Origin: an uncultured Oceanobacter sp.
Lineage (GTDB): Bacteria > Pseudomonadota > Gammaproteobacteria > Pseudomonadales > Oceanobacteraceae
Direction: 5' to 3'
Assembly: GCA_913061185.1 (NCBI GenBank)
Contig: CAJXTI010000038.1
Coordinates: 1-37,162 of the forward strand
Length of the DNA stretch: 37,162 nucleotides
Shown here: positions 24,857 through 32,886 of the stretch, piece by piece
Numbering within the stretch: position 1 is the first letter of the stretch
How the letters are laid out: every line of letters starts with the position of its first letter
Translations under genes and position numbers: made by a program
Notes under the pieces: model-generated
The model's database searches: none
Seen by the model: only the letters and a program-made list of their open reading frames with translations
Told to the model about the DNA's origin: nothing

Positions 24857-25999
24857 GTGCGAATAGCCGCTGACGAAAACATTCCTCTGGTAGATTCTTT
24901 CTTTTCTGAGTTTGGTGAAATTCGGCGCCTTAATGGTCGCAGCCTGACTGCTGATCAGCTGGCGGACACCGATATATTACTGGTGCGTTCTGTAACAGCC
25001 GTTGATGAAACCTTGCTCAAGGGAACCCCGGTCAAGTTTGTTGGAACCGCAACGATTGGCACAGATCATATTGATCTCGACTATCTGCAGCGTGCAAATA
25101 TTGGCTTTGCCAGTGCCCCTGGTTGTAATGCGCAAGCCGTTGTGGATTACGTATTAAGTTCGCTCAGTGTACTGATTGATGTGCGAGGCGTGTCTTTTGC
25201 CGATCTTTCCGTGGGTATTGTCGGGGTTGGCAACGTCGGGCTGTGCTTGCGTCGGCGGCTTGAAGAAATGGGTGTTGACGTCGTGGCGACGGATCCGTTC
25301 AAGGATCCGGCTGTAGTGGGGCCACTGACGTCACTTGAGGAAGTGCTGAAGGCGGATGTGGTGAGTTTGCATACTCCGCTGGTGAATGATGGGGAATTTC
25401 CCACCCGGCATTTGATGGGTGCCGAGCAGCTGCTGCAAATGAAACAGAATGCCTGTTTGATCAACAGCAGTCGGGGAGCGGTGGTGAATAATGCTGAATT
25501 GTTGGCTCACCTGAGGTCGCACAACGATTTTGAGGCAATTCTGGATGTGTGGGAGAAAGAACCTCATCTGGATCTTGCCTTGATGCATCGCTGTATGCTG
25601 GCGACACCGCATATCGCTGGTTATTCTCTGGACGGCAAGATGCGCGGTACGGAAATGATTTATCAGGCCGTGTGTGAGTATTTTGGCCTGCCGATGCGGC
25701 GCAAGTTGGGTCAGTTTTTGCCAGAACCCGGTATTCGGCGGGTGAATTTTTCTGATCAGGTACCGTTAAATCAGGCGTTGCGTACGGCGATTCGAGCGGC
25801 TTATGAAGTGCGTGTTGATGACGGTAAAATGCGTTCGGCCATGTCACGAGCAGAGGATGTTAAACAGACCTTTGATCAGTTGCGTCGGGATTATCCACTG
25901 CGTCGGGATATTCCTACGATGAAGGTGGGTGTTCCCGCCAAGTGCGTCGACTTGCAGCAATTATTGGCCTCTGCCGGGTTTGCTGTCAGAACCAAATAG
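24857..25999 (+). CDS. pdxB: Erythronate-4-phosphate dehydrogenase
   Basis: A 380-residue NAD-dependent dehydrogenase that oxidises 4-phospho-erythronate in the DXP-independent branch of pyridoxal-phosphate synthesis. Evidence: N-terminal MRIAADENIPLVDSFFSEFG, LLVRSVTAVDETLLKG, TATIGTDHIDLDYL and GCNAQAVVDYVLSSL, the nucleotide-binding VGIVGVGNVG, catalytic region ACLINSSRGAVVNNAELL, and the PdxB-specific C-terminal dimerisation domain. GTG 24857 gives the family N-terminus with CTGGA about ten bases upstream. A TTG at 24815 would add 14 unsupported residues. Length matches E. coli PdxB (378). It converges on the small gene at 26035. Confidence 0.94.
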   Translation: MRIAADENIPLVDSFFSEFGEIRRLNGRSLTADQLADTDILLVRSVTAVDETLLKGTPVKFVGTATIGTDHIDLDYLQRANIGFASAPGCNAQAVVDYVLSSLSVLIDVRGVSFADLSVGIVGVGNVGLCLRRRLEEMGVDVVATDPFKDPAVVGPLTSLEEVLKADVVSLHTPLVNDGEFPTRHLMGAEQLLQMKQNACLINSSRGAVVNNAELLAHLRSHNDFEAILDVWEKEPHLDLALMHRCMLATPHIAGYSLDGKMRGTEMIYQAVCEYFGLPMRRKLGQFLPEPGIRRVNFSDQVPLNQALRTAIRAAYEVRVDDGKMRSAMSRAEDVKQTFDQLRRDYPLRRDIPTMKVGVPAKCVDLQQLLASAGFAVRTK

Positions 26000-26034
26000 G
26001 GTTGGGTAATTTCACCGTGATGACAGAGAAGGTG

Positions 26035-26460
26035 TCAGGGTGAAGTGATCAAATTGGTTTGAACGATCTGGCTGATCCAGGTGGTATCACTTTGCAACCG
26101 GGCAAATTCCAACACCTGAATAACAGGTGTTGGTGTCTCTGGCAGGTCGTGCCCTCGATCCGGATTGTTACTCTTTGCCGGTGCCAGCAGCCGCATCAGT
26201 GCCTTGCTGGTCAACACAAAATCATCGACTGACTCTTGGCGATCCTGGCCACTAAAACGTATATACCCTTCCTCTTTGAGCCATCCTAACGTACCCAGTG
26301 CAGCCAGGTGGCGATTGCTGTGCAGGCCAAATTCATCCATCTGATCCGGTCCCGAGATGTCCTCAATAAACAGGGTTTGAGGACGAGGAAAATGCCTGAA
26401 GCCTATCAGCAGGATGGTAGCGCAGTCCTTGAAAAAATCGTCGATATGAACATCAAGCAT
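26035..26460 (-). CDS. Unrecognised small protein downstream of alaA
   Basis: A 141-residue soluble protein that I do not recognise. Visible sequence: MLDVHIDDFFKDCATILLIG, then FRHFPRPQTLFIEDISG, a helical stretch NRHLAALGTLGWLKEEGYIRF resembling a winged-helix tail (helix, then short beta hairpin), and DDFVLTSKALMRLL. This resembles the HTH-like half of some DNA-binding or chaperone-like proteins, but that is only a resemblance. The start at 26460 lies 37 bp after alaA; an upstream in-frame ATG at 26532 would overlap alaA by 35 bp. A perfect 10-bp hairpin lies inside the gene near its 3' end (26109-26133). It is probably co-transcribed with alaA. Confidence 0.6.
   Translation of the reverse strand: MLDVHIDDFFKDCATILLIGFRHFPRPQTLFIEDISGPDQMDEFGLHSNRHLAALGTLGWLKEEGYIRFSGQDRQESVDDFVLTSKALMRLLAPAKSNNPDRGHDLPETPTPVIQVLEFARLQSDTTWISQIVQTNLITSP
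26109..26133. repeat. Perfect 10-bp inverted repeat inside a coding region
   Basis: CCAACACCTG (26109-26118) and CAGGTGTTGG (26124-26133) are separated by AATAA. It lies in the 3' part of the unrecognised gene, between convergent pdxB and alaA transcripts. No T-run follows, so a simple terminator is not supported. Confidence 0.6.
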
Positions 26461-26497
26461 AGTGGGGCCGTTTCCATTGGGTCTGATGGTGAAAATT

Positions 26498-27715
26498 TCA
26501 GGCTTGCACGTAGCCACGGAAAAACTGATCAATCCGGCTCATCGCCAAAGTCAGGTCTTCAGGGCGGGGTAAAAATACAACGCGGAAATGATCGGGCGAT
26601 TTCCAGTTAAACGCAGTGCCGTGCACGATCAGAATCTTTTGTTGTTCCAGCAGATCCAGCACCATGCGTTCGTCATCCAAAATGTTGAATTTGTCCTTGT
26701 CCATTTTCGGGAAGCAATACAGCGCGCCTTTGGGTTTGACACAACTGACACCCGGGATGCTGTTGAGTGCTTCCCAGGCGATATCCCGCTGCTGGCGAAT
26801 GCGCCCGCCTTCTGCGACCAGGTCGTCGATACTCTGATAGCCTCCCAGTGCGGTCTGAATTGCGTACATGGCGGGTACGTTGGCGCAGAGTCTCATGGAG
26901 GCCAGCATTTCCAGCCCTTCTATGTAATCTCGGGCTTTGTGTCTGGCGCCACTGATGATCATCCAGCCGGAGCGAAAACCCGCCAAACGGTAGTTTTTGG
27001 ACAGGCCGTTAAACGTAATGATCAGCAGGTCGTCAGCCAGTGAAGCTGTGGATGTGTGTGTTATGCCATCAAAAATAATCTTGTCGTAGATTTCATCCGA
27101 GAACACGATCAGGTTGAATTCTCGGGCAATTTCCAGCATGCCCAGCAGCAACTCGGTAGGGTAAACCGCACCGGTAGGGTTGTTGGGATTGATCAAGACC
27201 ATGGCGCGGGTACGGTTGGTAATTTTGGCGCGCATATCGTCCAGGTCGGGATACCATTCTGATTGCTCATCACAAACGTAGTGAACCGCTCGTCCGCCTG
27301 CGAGCACGACAGCGCCGGTCCATAGCGGGTAGTCGGGTGCCGGAACCAGTACTTCATCACCGTTATTCAGCAACCCTTGCATGGAAGCAACAATCAGCTC
27401 GCTGACGCCATTGCCGATGATAATGTCTTCAATGCCGACATTGGCGATGTGTTTCTGCTGGGCGTACTGCATGATGGCTTTTCGCGCAGAAAACAGGCCT
27501 TTGGAGTCCGAATAGCCTTCGGAATCAGGCAGGTTGTAGATAACGTCCTGAATGATTTCTTCAGGGGCATCCAGACCGAAGGGTTTTGGATTGCCAATGT
27601 TCAGTTTCAATATCCGGTGACCTTCTTCCTCCATGCGCTTGGCGGCCTGAAGAACCGGGCCGCGAAGATCGTAAAAAACATTAGCCAGCTTGTCGGATTT
27701 GCGAATTTCCTGCAT
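26498..27715 (-). CDS. alaA: Glutamate-pyruvate (alanine) aminotransferase AlaA
   Basis: A 405-residue class I/II PLP aminotransferase that forms alanine from pyruvate and glutamate. Family blocks: IRKSDKLANVFYDLRGPVL, LKLNIGNPKPFGLDAPEEI, NPNNPTGAVYP, DEIYDKIIFDG and the PLP lysine Lys240 in TFNGLSKNYRLAGFRSGWM. This sequence is characteristic of AlaA (YfbQ) rather than AspC. Length matches. It is divergent from msrB, a pairing seen in several gammaproteobacteria, with a 243-bp region between the starts. The ribosome site is poor. The small unrecognised gene follows on the same strand. Confidence 0.93.
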   Translation of the reverse strand: MQEIRKSDKLANVFYDLRGPVLQAAKRMEEEGHRILKLNIGNPKPFGLDAPEEIIQDVIYNLPDSEGYSDSKGLFSARKAIMQYAQQKHIANVGIEDIIIGNGVSELIVASMQGLLNNGDEVLVPAPDYPLWTGAVVLAGGRAVHYVCDEQSEWYPDLDDMRAKITNRTRAMVLINPNNPTGAVYPTELLLGMLEIAREFNLIVFSDEIYDKIIFDGITHTSTASLADDLLIITFNGLSKNYRLAGFRSGWMIISGARHKARDYIEGLEMLASMRLCANVPAMYAIQTALGGYQSIDDLVAEGGRIRQQRDIAWEALNSIPGVSCVKPKGALYCFPKMDKDKFNILDDERMVLDLLEQQKILIVHGTAFNWKSPDHFRVVFLPRPEDLTLAMSRIDQFFRGYVQA

Positions 27716-27958
27716 CGAAGAGGGAGCCTTGTACTGGTCGGATGCCGTAGCAACATGGGATGCACGGTACTGCCGAACGAAAAATAGGAAACGGGGTCGA
27801 TGTCATTTGACGCATGATCGACAGGGGCGAGATGATACCCTTGGGAATTTAAAGCTTAAAGTCCCCGATGGCGTCTAGTCGTGGGTACAAGCAAAAATAT
27901 CGCCCAAGAAAATCTGGCATGATGTGCGCGAGTGTATGTAGCAAGGGGAAATAAGCGA

Positions 27959-28414
27959 ATGAGTGACAAGAATAATGAAGAGAATATAGCCACTGGGGAG
28001 GGGGAGCGTGTTGCTCGACGAGTGAAACGCTCTCCTGAAGAGTGGCAAGCATTGCTGGATCCTCATACCTACTTCGTTACCCGAGAGGCTGGAACTGAAA
28101 GGCCATTTACCGGTAAGTACTACCAGACAGTGGAGCTTGGTGTTTATAGCTGTGCTTGTTGTGGTGAGCCGCTGTTTGTATCGGATACCAAATTTGACGC
28201 TGGCTGTGGCTGGCCCAGCTTTTATCAGGAGTTGGCTGGCGCGGTTGAAAAACGTATTGATACGTCGCACGGCATGGTTCGGACGGAAGTCATTTGTGCC
28301 GCCTGCGATGCCCATCTGGGGCATGTGTTCGAAGATGGGCCTGTACCAACAGGCCTGAGATTTTGTATCAATTCAGCTTCGCTTGATTTTCAGCCAGCTG
28401 AAACAGGACTTTGA
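27959..28414 (+). CDS. msrB: Peptide-methionine (R)-S-oxide reductase MsrB
   Basis: A 151-residue enzyme that reduces methionine-R-sulfoxide in proteins. Motifs: zinc cysteines in [11 protein letters not shown] (Cys65, Cys68) and [12 protein letters not shown] (Cys113, Cys116), [10 protein letters not shown], and catalytic Cys136 in [14 protein letters not shown] 27959 has AAGGGGAA about ten bases upstream; an in-frame ATG at 27932 has none. The N-terminal 20 residues are charged and have no signal, so the enzyme is cytoplasmic. It stands alone ahead of the capsule locus leader. Confidence 0.95.
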   Translation: MSDKNNEENIATGEGERVARRVKRSPEEWQALLDPHTYFVTREAGTERPFTGKYYQTVELGVYSCACCGEPLFVSDTKFDAGCGWPSFYQELAGAVEKRIDTSHGMVRTEVICAACDAHLGHVFEDGPVPTGLRFCINSASLDFQPAETGL

Positions 28415-28465
28415 TGTGATAAGAAACCGACACTTCATGACACTGGTTGATAGAAGGATCTTGTG

Positions 28466-28514
28466 TATACTTTGTGGCTCTCATTTTTTGGGACGCCTTT
28501 TTGCGGCGGTAACA
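28466..28514 (+). promoter_or_regulatory. Capsule operon leader: candidate -10 box and ops-like element
   Basis: A -10-like TATACT at 28466-28471 (weak -35) lies ahead of GGCGGTAAC at 28505-28513, which matches eight of the first nine bases of the RfaH-recruiting ops sequence GGCGGTAGC. It sits about 30 nt after the expected transcript start and 67 nt before kpsM, the position expected of an ops element. The complete JUMPstart sequence is not present. Confidence 0.45.
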
Positions 28515-28580
28515 ACTTGAAGTCCAATGTGAACAAAACGGATAAATATTCGGCCAGCCATGTTTAAGGATGAGTGTGTG

Positions 28581-29372
28581 ATGGAGCGCAGGCGAAAGCG
28601 GTCGCCGTTACAAATAATGCAGGACACGGTGTACGCACTGTTCATTCGGGAGTTACGTACTCGTTTCGGAGGCAGCCGTCTGGGGTATTTCTGGGCGATA
28701 GCGGAACCTGCCGGGCAGGCGGCAATTATGGCCGGCATATTTTCACTGTTGGGCCGTTCATCAATTTCTGGTGTTGAAGTGGGCCTGTTTATGGTTACAA
28801 GCCTGCTGACGTTTAAACTATTCAATAAAATTCTCACTCAGACAGCTAATGCCGTTCAAGCTAATAAGGGCCTGATGTCCTACCGCCAGGTAGAGCCGAT
28901 TGATCCGGTGATCACCCGGGTCATTATTGAGCTGGTCACCTACATTTGTGTGCTGTTTCTACTTTGTGTGCTGATGGCCTGGGTTCTGGGTTACGAAGTA
29001 TTACCAGCATTTCCGTTGCAATTGATAGGAGCTATTGGACTATTGACCTTGCTCTCTTTAGGAATCGGGCTGCTATTGTGCTCTTTGGTGGAATATTGGG
29101 CGGATACCCCCAAGTTGTTGACTGTAGTGATGACTCCCATGCTGTTTGTATCCGGAGTGTTTTATCCGGCTTCTGTTGTGCCTAAGCATTACTGGTATCT
29201 GATTAACTGGAACCCAGTGTTCCATTGTCTGGAATTAATGCGGGAAGCCTATTTTGATGTTTATTATGCCGGATTTGGTTCCTGGACTTATGTGATATCA
29301 CTAACGCTACTATTTTTGTCCTTGTCCTTATCCTTGTATCACGTTAATCGTTCCAGGTTTATTGGCGGATGA
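28581..29372 (+). CDS. kpsM: Capsule polysaccharide ABC exporter, membrane subunit (KpsM-like)
   Basis: A 263-residue ABC-2-type permease that moves the lipid-linked polysaccharide across the inner membrane. It has six predicted membrane segments and the KpsM/Wzm block ALFIRELRTRFGGSRLGYFW, then WAIAEPAGQAAIM, and the late TPMLFVSGVFYPASVVP and WNPVFHCLELMREAYF. AAGGATG lies about nine bases before ATG 28581; ATG 28560 is an alternative. The stop overlaps the next gene as ATGA. This gene opens the export operon and is preceded by the ops-like leader. Confidence 0.93.
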   Translation: MERRRKRSPLQIMQDTVYALFIRELRTRFGGSRLGYFWAIAEPAGQAAIMAGIFSLLGRSSISGVEVGLFMVTSLLTFKLFNKILTQTANAVQANKGLMSYRQVEPIDPVITRVIIELVTYICVLFLLCVLMAWVLGYEVLPAFPLQLIGAIGLLTLLSLGIGLLLCSLVEYWADTPKLLTVVMTPMLFVSGVFYPASVVPKHYWYLINWNPVFHCLELMREAYFDVYYAGFGSWTYVISLTLLFLSLSLSLYHVNRSRFIGG

Positions 29373-30022
29373 TTCGGTTTAATCAGCTTTGCAAATGGTA
29401 TAAAACTCGATCCGGTCGTAATTACGTATTTCGGGATCTGATGCTTGATCTTCCTATGGATAAAAGCATCGGTGTGGTCGGCAGGAATGGTGCGGGGAAA
29501 TCGACACTGATCCGGATGATTGGTGGGGCAGAAATGCCGAATTCAGGCACGATTGAATCACCATTACGTATCTCCTGGCCACTTGGACTACAAGGGGGGG
29601 TGCAGGGTAGTATGAGTGGCCGAGAGAATGCCCGGTTTATTGCTCGTATTCATGGCATTCGTGACACTCGATTAATGGAAAATCGGGTAGACGATTTTGC
29701 TGAAATTGGCCAGTACTTTGATGAGCCGATGAAAACCTATTCCAGTGGCATGCGCGCCCGAGTGATGCTAGGTATTACTGTTGCTTTGGATTTTGATTTT
29801 GATGTGCTTTTAATTGATGAAATTACCGCAGTTGGCGATGCGGCCTTCAGAGCAAAAGGTGAAAAAATGCTGAAAGAAAAGTTTTCGGCGACCAAAGTGA
29901 TTATGGTGAATCACTCGCTAGATCAACTAAAAAAATTCTGTGAAGCGGGACTATTGATTAACAATGGCTCGTTATCCTATTTCGACAATATTGACGATGC
30001 CATTGCTGTTTATAACAGCTAG
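29369..30022 (+). CDS. kpsT: Capsule polysaccharide ABC exporter, ATPase subunit (KpsT-like)
   Basis: A 217-residue ATPase for the KpsM-like channel. Walker A GRNGAGKST (residues 38-46), signature YSSGMRAR (124-131), Walker B VLLIDEITAVGD (146-157) and switch His in VNHSLDQL are intact. As in KpsT/CtrD proteins, the ABC signature is SSGM rather than LSGG, and there is no long carbohydrate-binding C-terminal extension. It overlaps kpsM by 4 bp and precedes kpsE by 18 bp. Confidence 0.94.
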   Translation: MIRFNQLCKWYKTRSGRNYVFRDLMLDLPMDKSIGVVGRNGAGKSTLIRMIGGAEMPNSGTIESPLRISWPLGLQGGVQGSMSGRENARFIARIHGIRDTRLMENRVDDFAEIGQYFDEPMKTYSSGMRARVMLGITVALDFDFDVLLIDEITAVGDAAFRAKGEKMLKEKFSATKVIMVNHSLDQLKKFCEAGLLINNGSLSYFDNIDDAIAVYNS

Positions 30023-30040
30023 CGGCTTTAGTGAGATGTT

Positions 30041-31255
30041 TTGACAACTATACAAGAAGAACCTGTGAGTCAGATCGACGTGCCCACACAAACGGCAGCT
30101 CCTGGAGGAGTGGAATCAGCGGCTGTTTTATCTGTGGATACAAAACAGCGAGGCGGTCATGTCGGGCAAAAACTTTGGCGTGGCCTGGCTGGTCTTGGCT
30201 CGTTTGCCCTCGTCATCGTGGCAACGGCGCTGGTCATCATTTATTACGGCTTTCTCGCGTCGCCGCGTTTTGCCACGGAAACGCAGTTTGTGGTGAAAGA
30301 GTCGGGTAATCAGACAGAAATCACGGGTCTTGCGTCGCTGGGAGCCGTCAGTTCATCAACCAAAGATTCTCTGCTGATCAAGGCGTTTATTGAATCTCGG
30401 GCCATGGCGGAGCAGCTGGATCAGGCAATTGCGCTGCGGGCTCACTATGAAAGTGACCGCATTGACCGATTGAGCCGACTTCCTCGCGATGCAACGTCGG
30501 AGGAGTATTTGAAGTATTACCAGAAGCATGTGCTGGTATATCACGACGAGACGTCTGACATTATTCGGGTTGAAGTGCAAGCATTTGACCCTGATTATTC
30601 ATTGGCAATGGCTAAGGCCTTATTGACAGTGAGTGAAGAGTTTATCAATGATCTCGGCGACAAAATGGCGCAAGAACAACTCGATTATGCCCAAGACGAA
30701 GTTGAGCGGGCACACGACTTGTTAAAAAACTGGCAGCGTAAGTTGATGGGATTTCAGCAAAAAAACCGGCTGTATAATCCAGAGCAAGAAGGCGGAGCGA
30801 TTCTCGAAGGTGTCAGTGGCTTGCAGGTTGAGTTGATCAAGGCGCAGGCGCGTTTGAAAGAGCTTGCTGCCATTATGCGTGATGGATCGCCGGAGGTAAA
30901 AGCGCAAGAGAATCTTATCCAATCGCTGGAACAGCAACTCGCAGAAGAGCGCACGCGCCTGACTCAGGACTCCCACAATGGATTTAACAAGATCAATATG
31001 GACTTCAAAGAAATCGCCCTGAGCAGCGAACTGGCGACCGATTTATACAAATCTACACTGGTCAGCCTCGATAGCGTTCGTTCGCAAGCTCTGCAGAAAT
31101 TAAAACACTTATTGATTGTGGAGCCTCCCATGTTGGCACAAGAAGCTAAATACCCTCGTCGCCTTTACAATATCGCCACCTGGTTTGCAGTCCTGCTGCT
31201 TATTTATCTGGTTGGTCGTTTGCTGGTGTCTGTTATTGAAGAGCATAAGGACTGA
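30041..31255 (+). CDS. kpsE: Capsule polysaccharide export inner-membrane protein (KpsE/CtrB/BexC-like)
   Basis: A 404-residue periplasm-spanning adaptor of the PCP-3 class, linking the ABC exporter to the outer-membrane channel. Membrane segments lie near residues 55-72 (GSFALVIVATALVIIYYGF) and near 376-396 (IATWFAVLLLIYLVGRLL). Between them are the conserved SPRFATETQFVVKESG and long coiled-coil regions (EVERAHDLLKNWQRKL, LIQSLEQQLAEERTRL). A PKYPRRLYN-like motif (AKYPRRLYN) precedes the second membrane segment. The start is TTG 30041 (GAGATG upstream) or GTG 30065 (AAGAAG upstream); I keep the longer form. It lies one base before the kpsD start codon. Confidence 0.92.
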   Translation: MTTIQEEPVSQIDVPTQTAAPGGVESAAVLSVDTKQRGGHVGQKLWRGLAGLGSFALVIVATALVIIYYGFLASPRFATETQFVVKESGNQTEITGLASLGAVSSSTKDSLLIKAFIESRAMAEQLDQAIALRAHYESDRIDRLSRLPRDATSEEYLKYYQKHVLVYHDETSDIIRVEVQAFDPDYSLAMAKALLTVSEEFINDLGDKMAQEQLDYAQDEVERAHDLLKNWQRKLMGFQQKNRLYNPEQEGGAILEGVSGLQVELIKAQARLKELAAIMRDGSPEVKAQENLIQSLEQQLAEERTRLTQDSHNGFNKINMDFKEIALSSELATDLYKSTLVSLDSVRSQALQKLKHLLIVEPPMLAQEAKYPRRLYNIATWFAVLLLIYLVGRLLVSVIEEHKD

Positions 31256-31256
31256 T

Positions 31257-32870
31257 ATGTTGGCACGTCTGATATTATTATTGGCAATTGTATTGTGTGG
31301 GAATTTTGCTGTCGCTGTCGATCTTGGACAATCGCTCCCGGAAGAAGACCCAGCAGGTATTTTGAAGACAAGTGAGCAAAAATTATATGCTAGCTGGTTG
31401 TTTAGTGGTGGATTTGAAGACACATCGTTTACCGGGATTAACCCTGAATATCGAATTGCCCAGGGTGACAAGCTGCTGGTTCAGCTTTGGGGGGGGATTG
31501 AATTTCAACAAGAGATGGTCGTTGATGCCCAGGGTAATATTTTTGTACCCCGAGTCGGCCCGGTCAAGGTATTGGGTGTTGCTAATAAAGACCTTAATCA
31601 GGTGGTGTTAAAATCCATCAAAAGGGTTTACAAGGCCAATGTCGAAGCCTATGTCACATTAGCCTCAAGCCAGACCGTCAAAGTGTTTGTATCTGGCATG
31701 GTTCCCAAACCTGGAATTTATGAGGGCCAAAGCGCCGATAGTGTTTTACGCTATATCGACAAGGCGGGCGGGATAAAAAATGATCTTGGGAGCTATCGTA
31801 ATATTCTGGTAAAGCGTCAAAATCTTAATATTGCAGAAATCGATTTGTATGATTTTGTCCAAAAAGGCCAGATGCCTCCCGTACAGTTGCAGGATGGTGA
31901 TCTGATCTTTGTATCGCGCAGGCTGGGGAGCGTAAGTGTTGAAGGAGTGGCCGGTTTTTTGGGCTCGTATGAGTTGGCAAAGGTTGATACACCATTGACT
32001 GAAGTTGTTGATGCCGTTGTTGTGGGTGAGCGCGTAACCCATGTGACGGTGGTTGCCCCAGAGGGGGATCGGGTTAATGCCTACCAATATCCCGTTGGCG
32101 AAATAGCGGGCGTCAATGTCGCACCAGGCTCGGTTATTCGTTTGTCTTCTCAATTACGTCCCGACAGCATCAGTGTGGAAGTGCTTGGGGAGCATGAGTC
32201 AACGACAGAAATGGTGCTTCCCTGGGGGGCAACACTCAAGGACCTTCTTGCCAAAGTTAAGCTGACGGAATTATCTGATGGCGATTCAGTCCAGCTCTTC
32301 AGGCAGTCGGTAGCCCAGCGGCAGAAAGATATGCTGATGTCATCACTCCACGCTCTGGAGCAAAGCGTTTTAACTGCCAGATCCGCTACCAAGGAAACCG
32401 CTGAACTGAGAAAGATCGAAGCGGATTCTATTCTCTCCTGGATCGATCGCGCGAAACAGGTATCCCCCAGGGGTCAAGTACTCCTTGCCGAGGGTTATAA
32501 TCCTTCCCAGGTTATTCTGAATCAGGGGGACAAGATTGTAATCCCTGCCAAACGGCATCTGGTGATGATTCATGGAGAGGTGCTTTTCCCTACCGCGATT
32601 ACTTATGAGAAGGGAAGAACGATTGAACGTTACGTTGAGCAAGCAGGTGGTTCCACCGCCGATCTCGACGATATGAATACACTGGTGATGAAACCGAATG
32701 GCATGTTTGTGACTGCCAACCGTGATCTGGATGACAAAAAAATGGTTGGCCCTGGTGACGAGATTTTTGTACTAGCCAAGCCTACTTTGAAAGCGTTGCA
32801 GTTAACAAAAGATATAAGTCAGGTTATTTATCAAATAGCAGTGTCAGCAGCAGTGGCGCTGGCGTTATAA
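31257..32870 (+). CDS. kpsD: Capsule polysaccharide export outer-membrane channel (KpsD-like, OPX family)
   Basis: A 537-residue exported protein: signal peptide (MLARLILLLAIVLCGNFAVA), polysaccharide export domain (YRIAQGDKLLVQLWGGIEFQ, VPRVGPVKVLGV, SQTVKVFVSGMVPKPGIYEG), then SLBB domains (VLRYIDKAGGIKNDLGSYRN; HGEVLFPTAITYEKGRTIERYVEQAGG) and a short C-terminal hydrophobic end (VSAAVALAL). The length and SLBB number fit KpsD-type OPX proteins of ABC capsule systems better than Wza. ATG 31257 follows AAGGA and is the only start giving a signal peptide; a longer frame from 31116 overlaps kpsE in a shadow frame. No lipobox is seen, which is acceptable for KpsD. Confidence 0.92.
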   Translation: MLARLILLLAIVLCGNFAVAVDLGQSLPEEDPAGILKTSEQKLYASWLFSGGFEDTSFTGINPEYRIAQGDKLLVQLWGGIEFQQEMVVDAQGNIFVPRVGPVKVLGVANKDLNQVVLKSIKRVYKANVEAYVTLASSQTVKVFVSGMVPKPGIYEGQSADSVLRYIDKAGGIKNDLGSYRNILVKRQNLNIAEIDLYDFVQKGQMPPVQLQDGDLIFVSRRLGSVSVEGVAGFLGSYELAKVDTPLTEVVDAVVVGERVTHVTVVAPEGDRVNAYQYPVGEIAGVNVAPGSVIRLSSQLRPDSISVEVLGEHESTTEMVLPWGATLKDLLAKVKLTELSDGDSVQLFRQSVAQRQKDMLMSSLHALEQSVLTARSATKETAELRKIEADSILSWIDRAKQVSPRGQVLLAEGYNPSQVILNQGDKIVIPAKRHLVMIHGEVLFPTAITYEKGRTIERYVEQAGGSTADLDDMNTLVMKPNGMFVTANRDLDDKKMVGPGDEIFVLAKPTLKALQLTKDISQVIYQIAVSAAVALAL

Positions 32871-32886
32871 ATTAGGGAATATTTTT

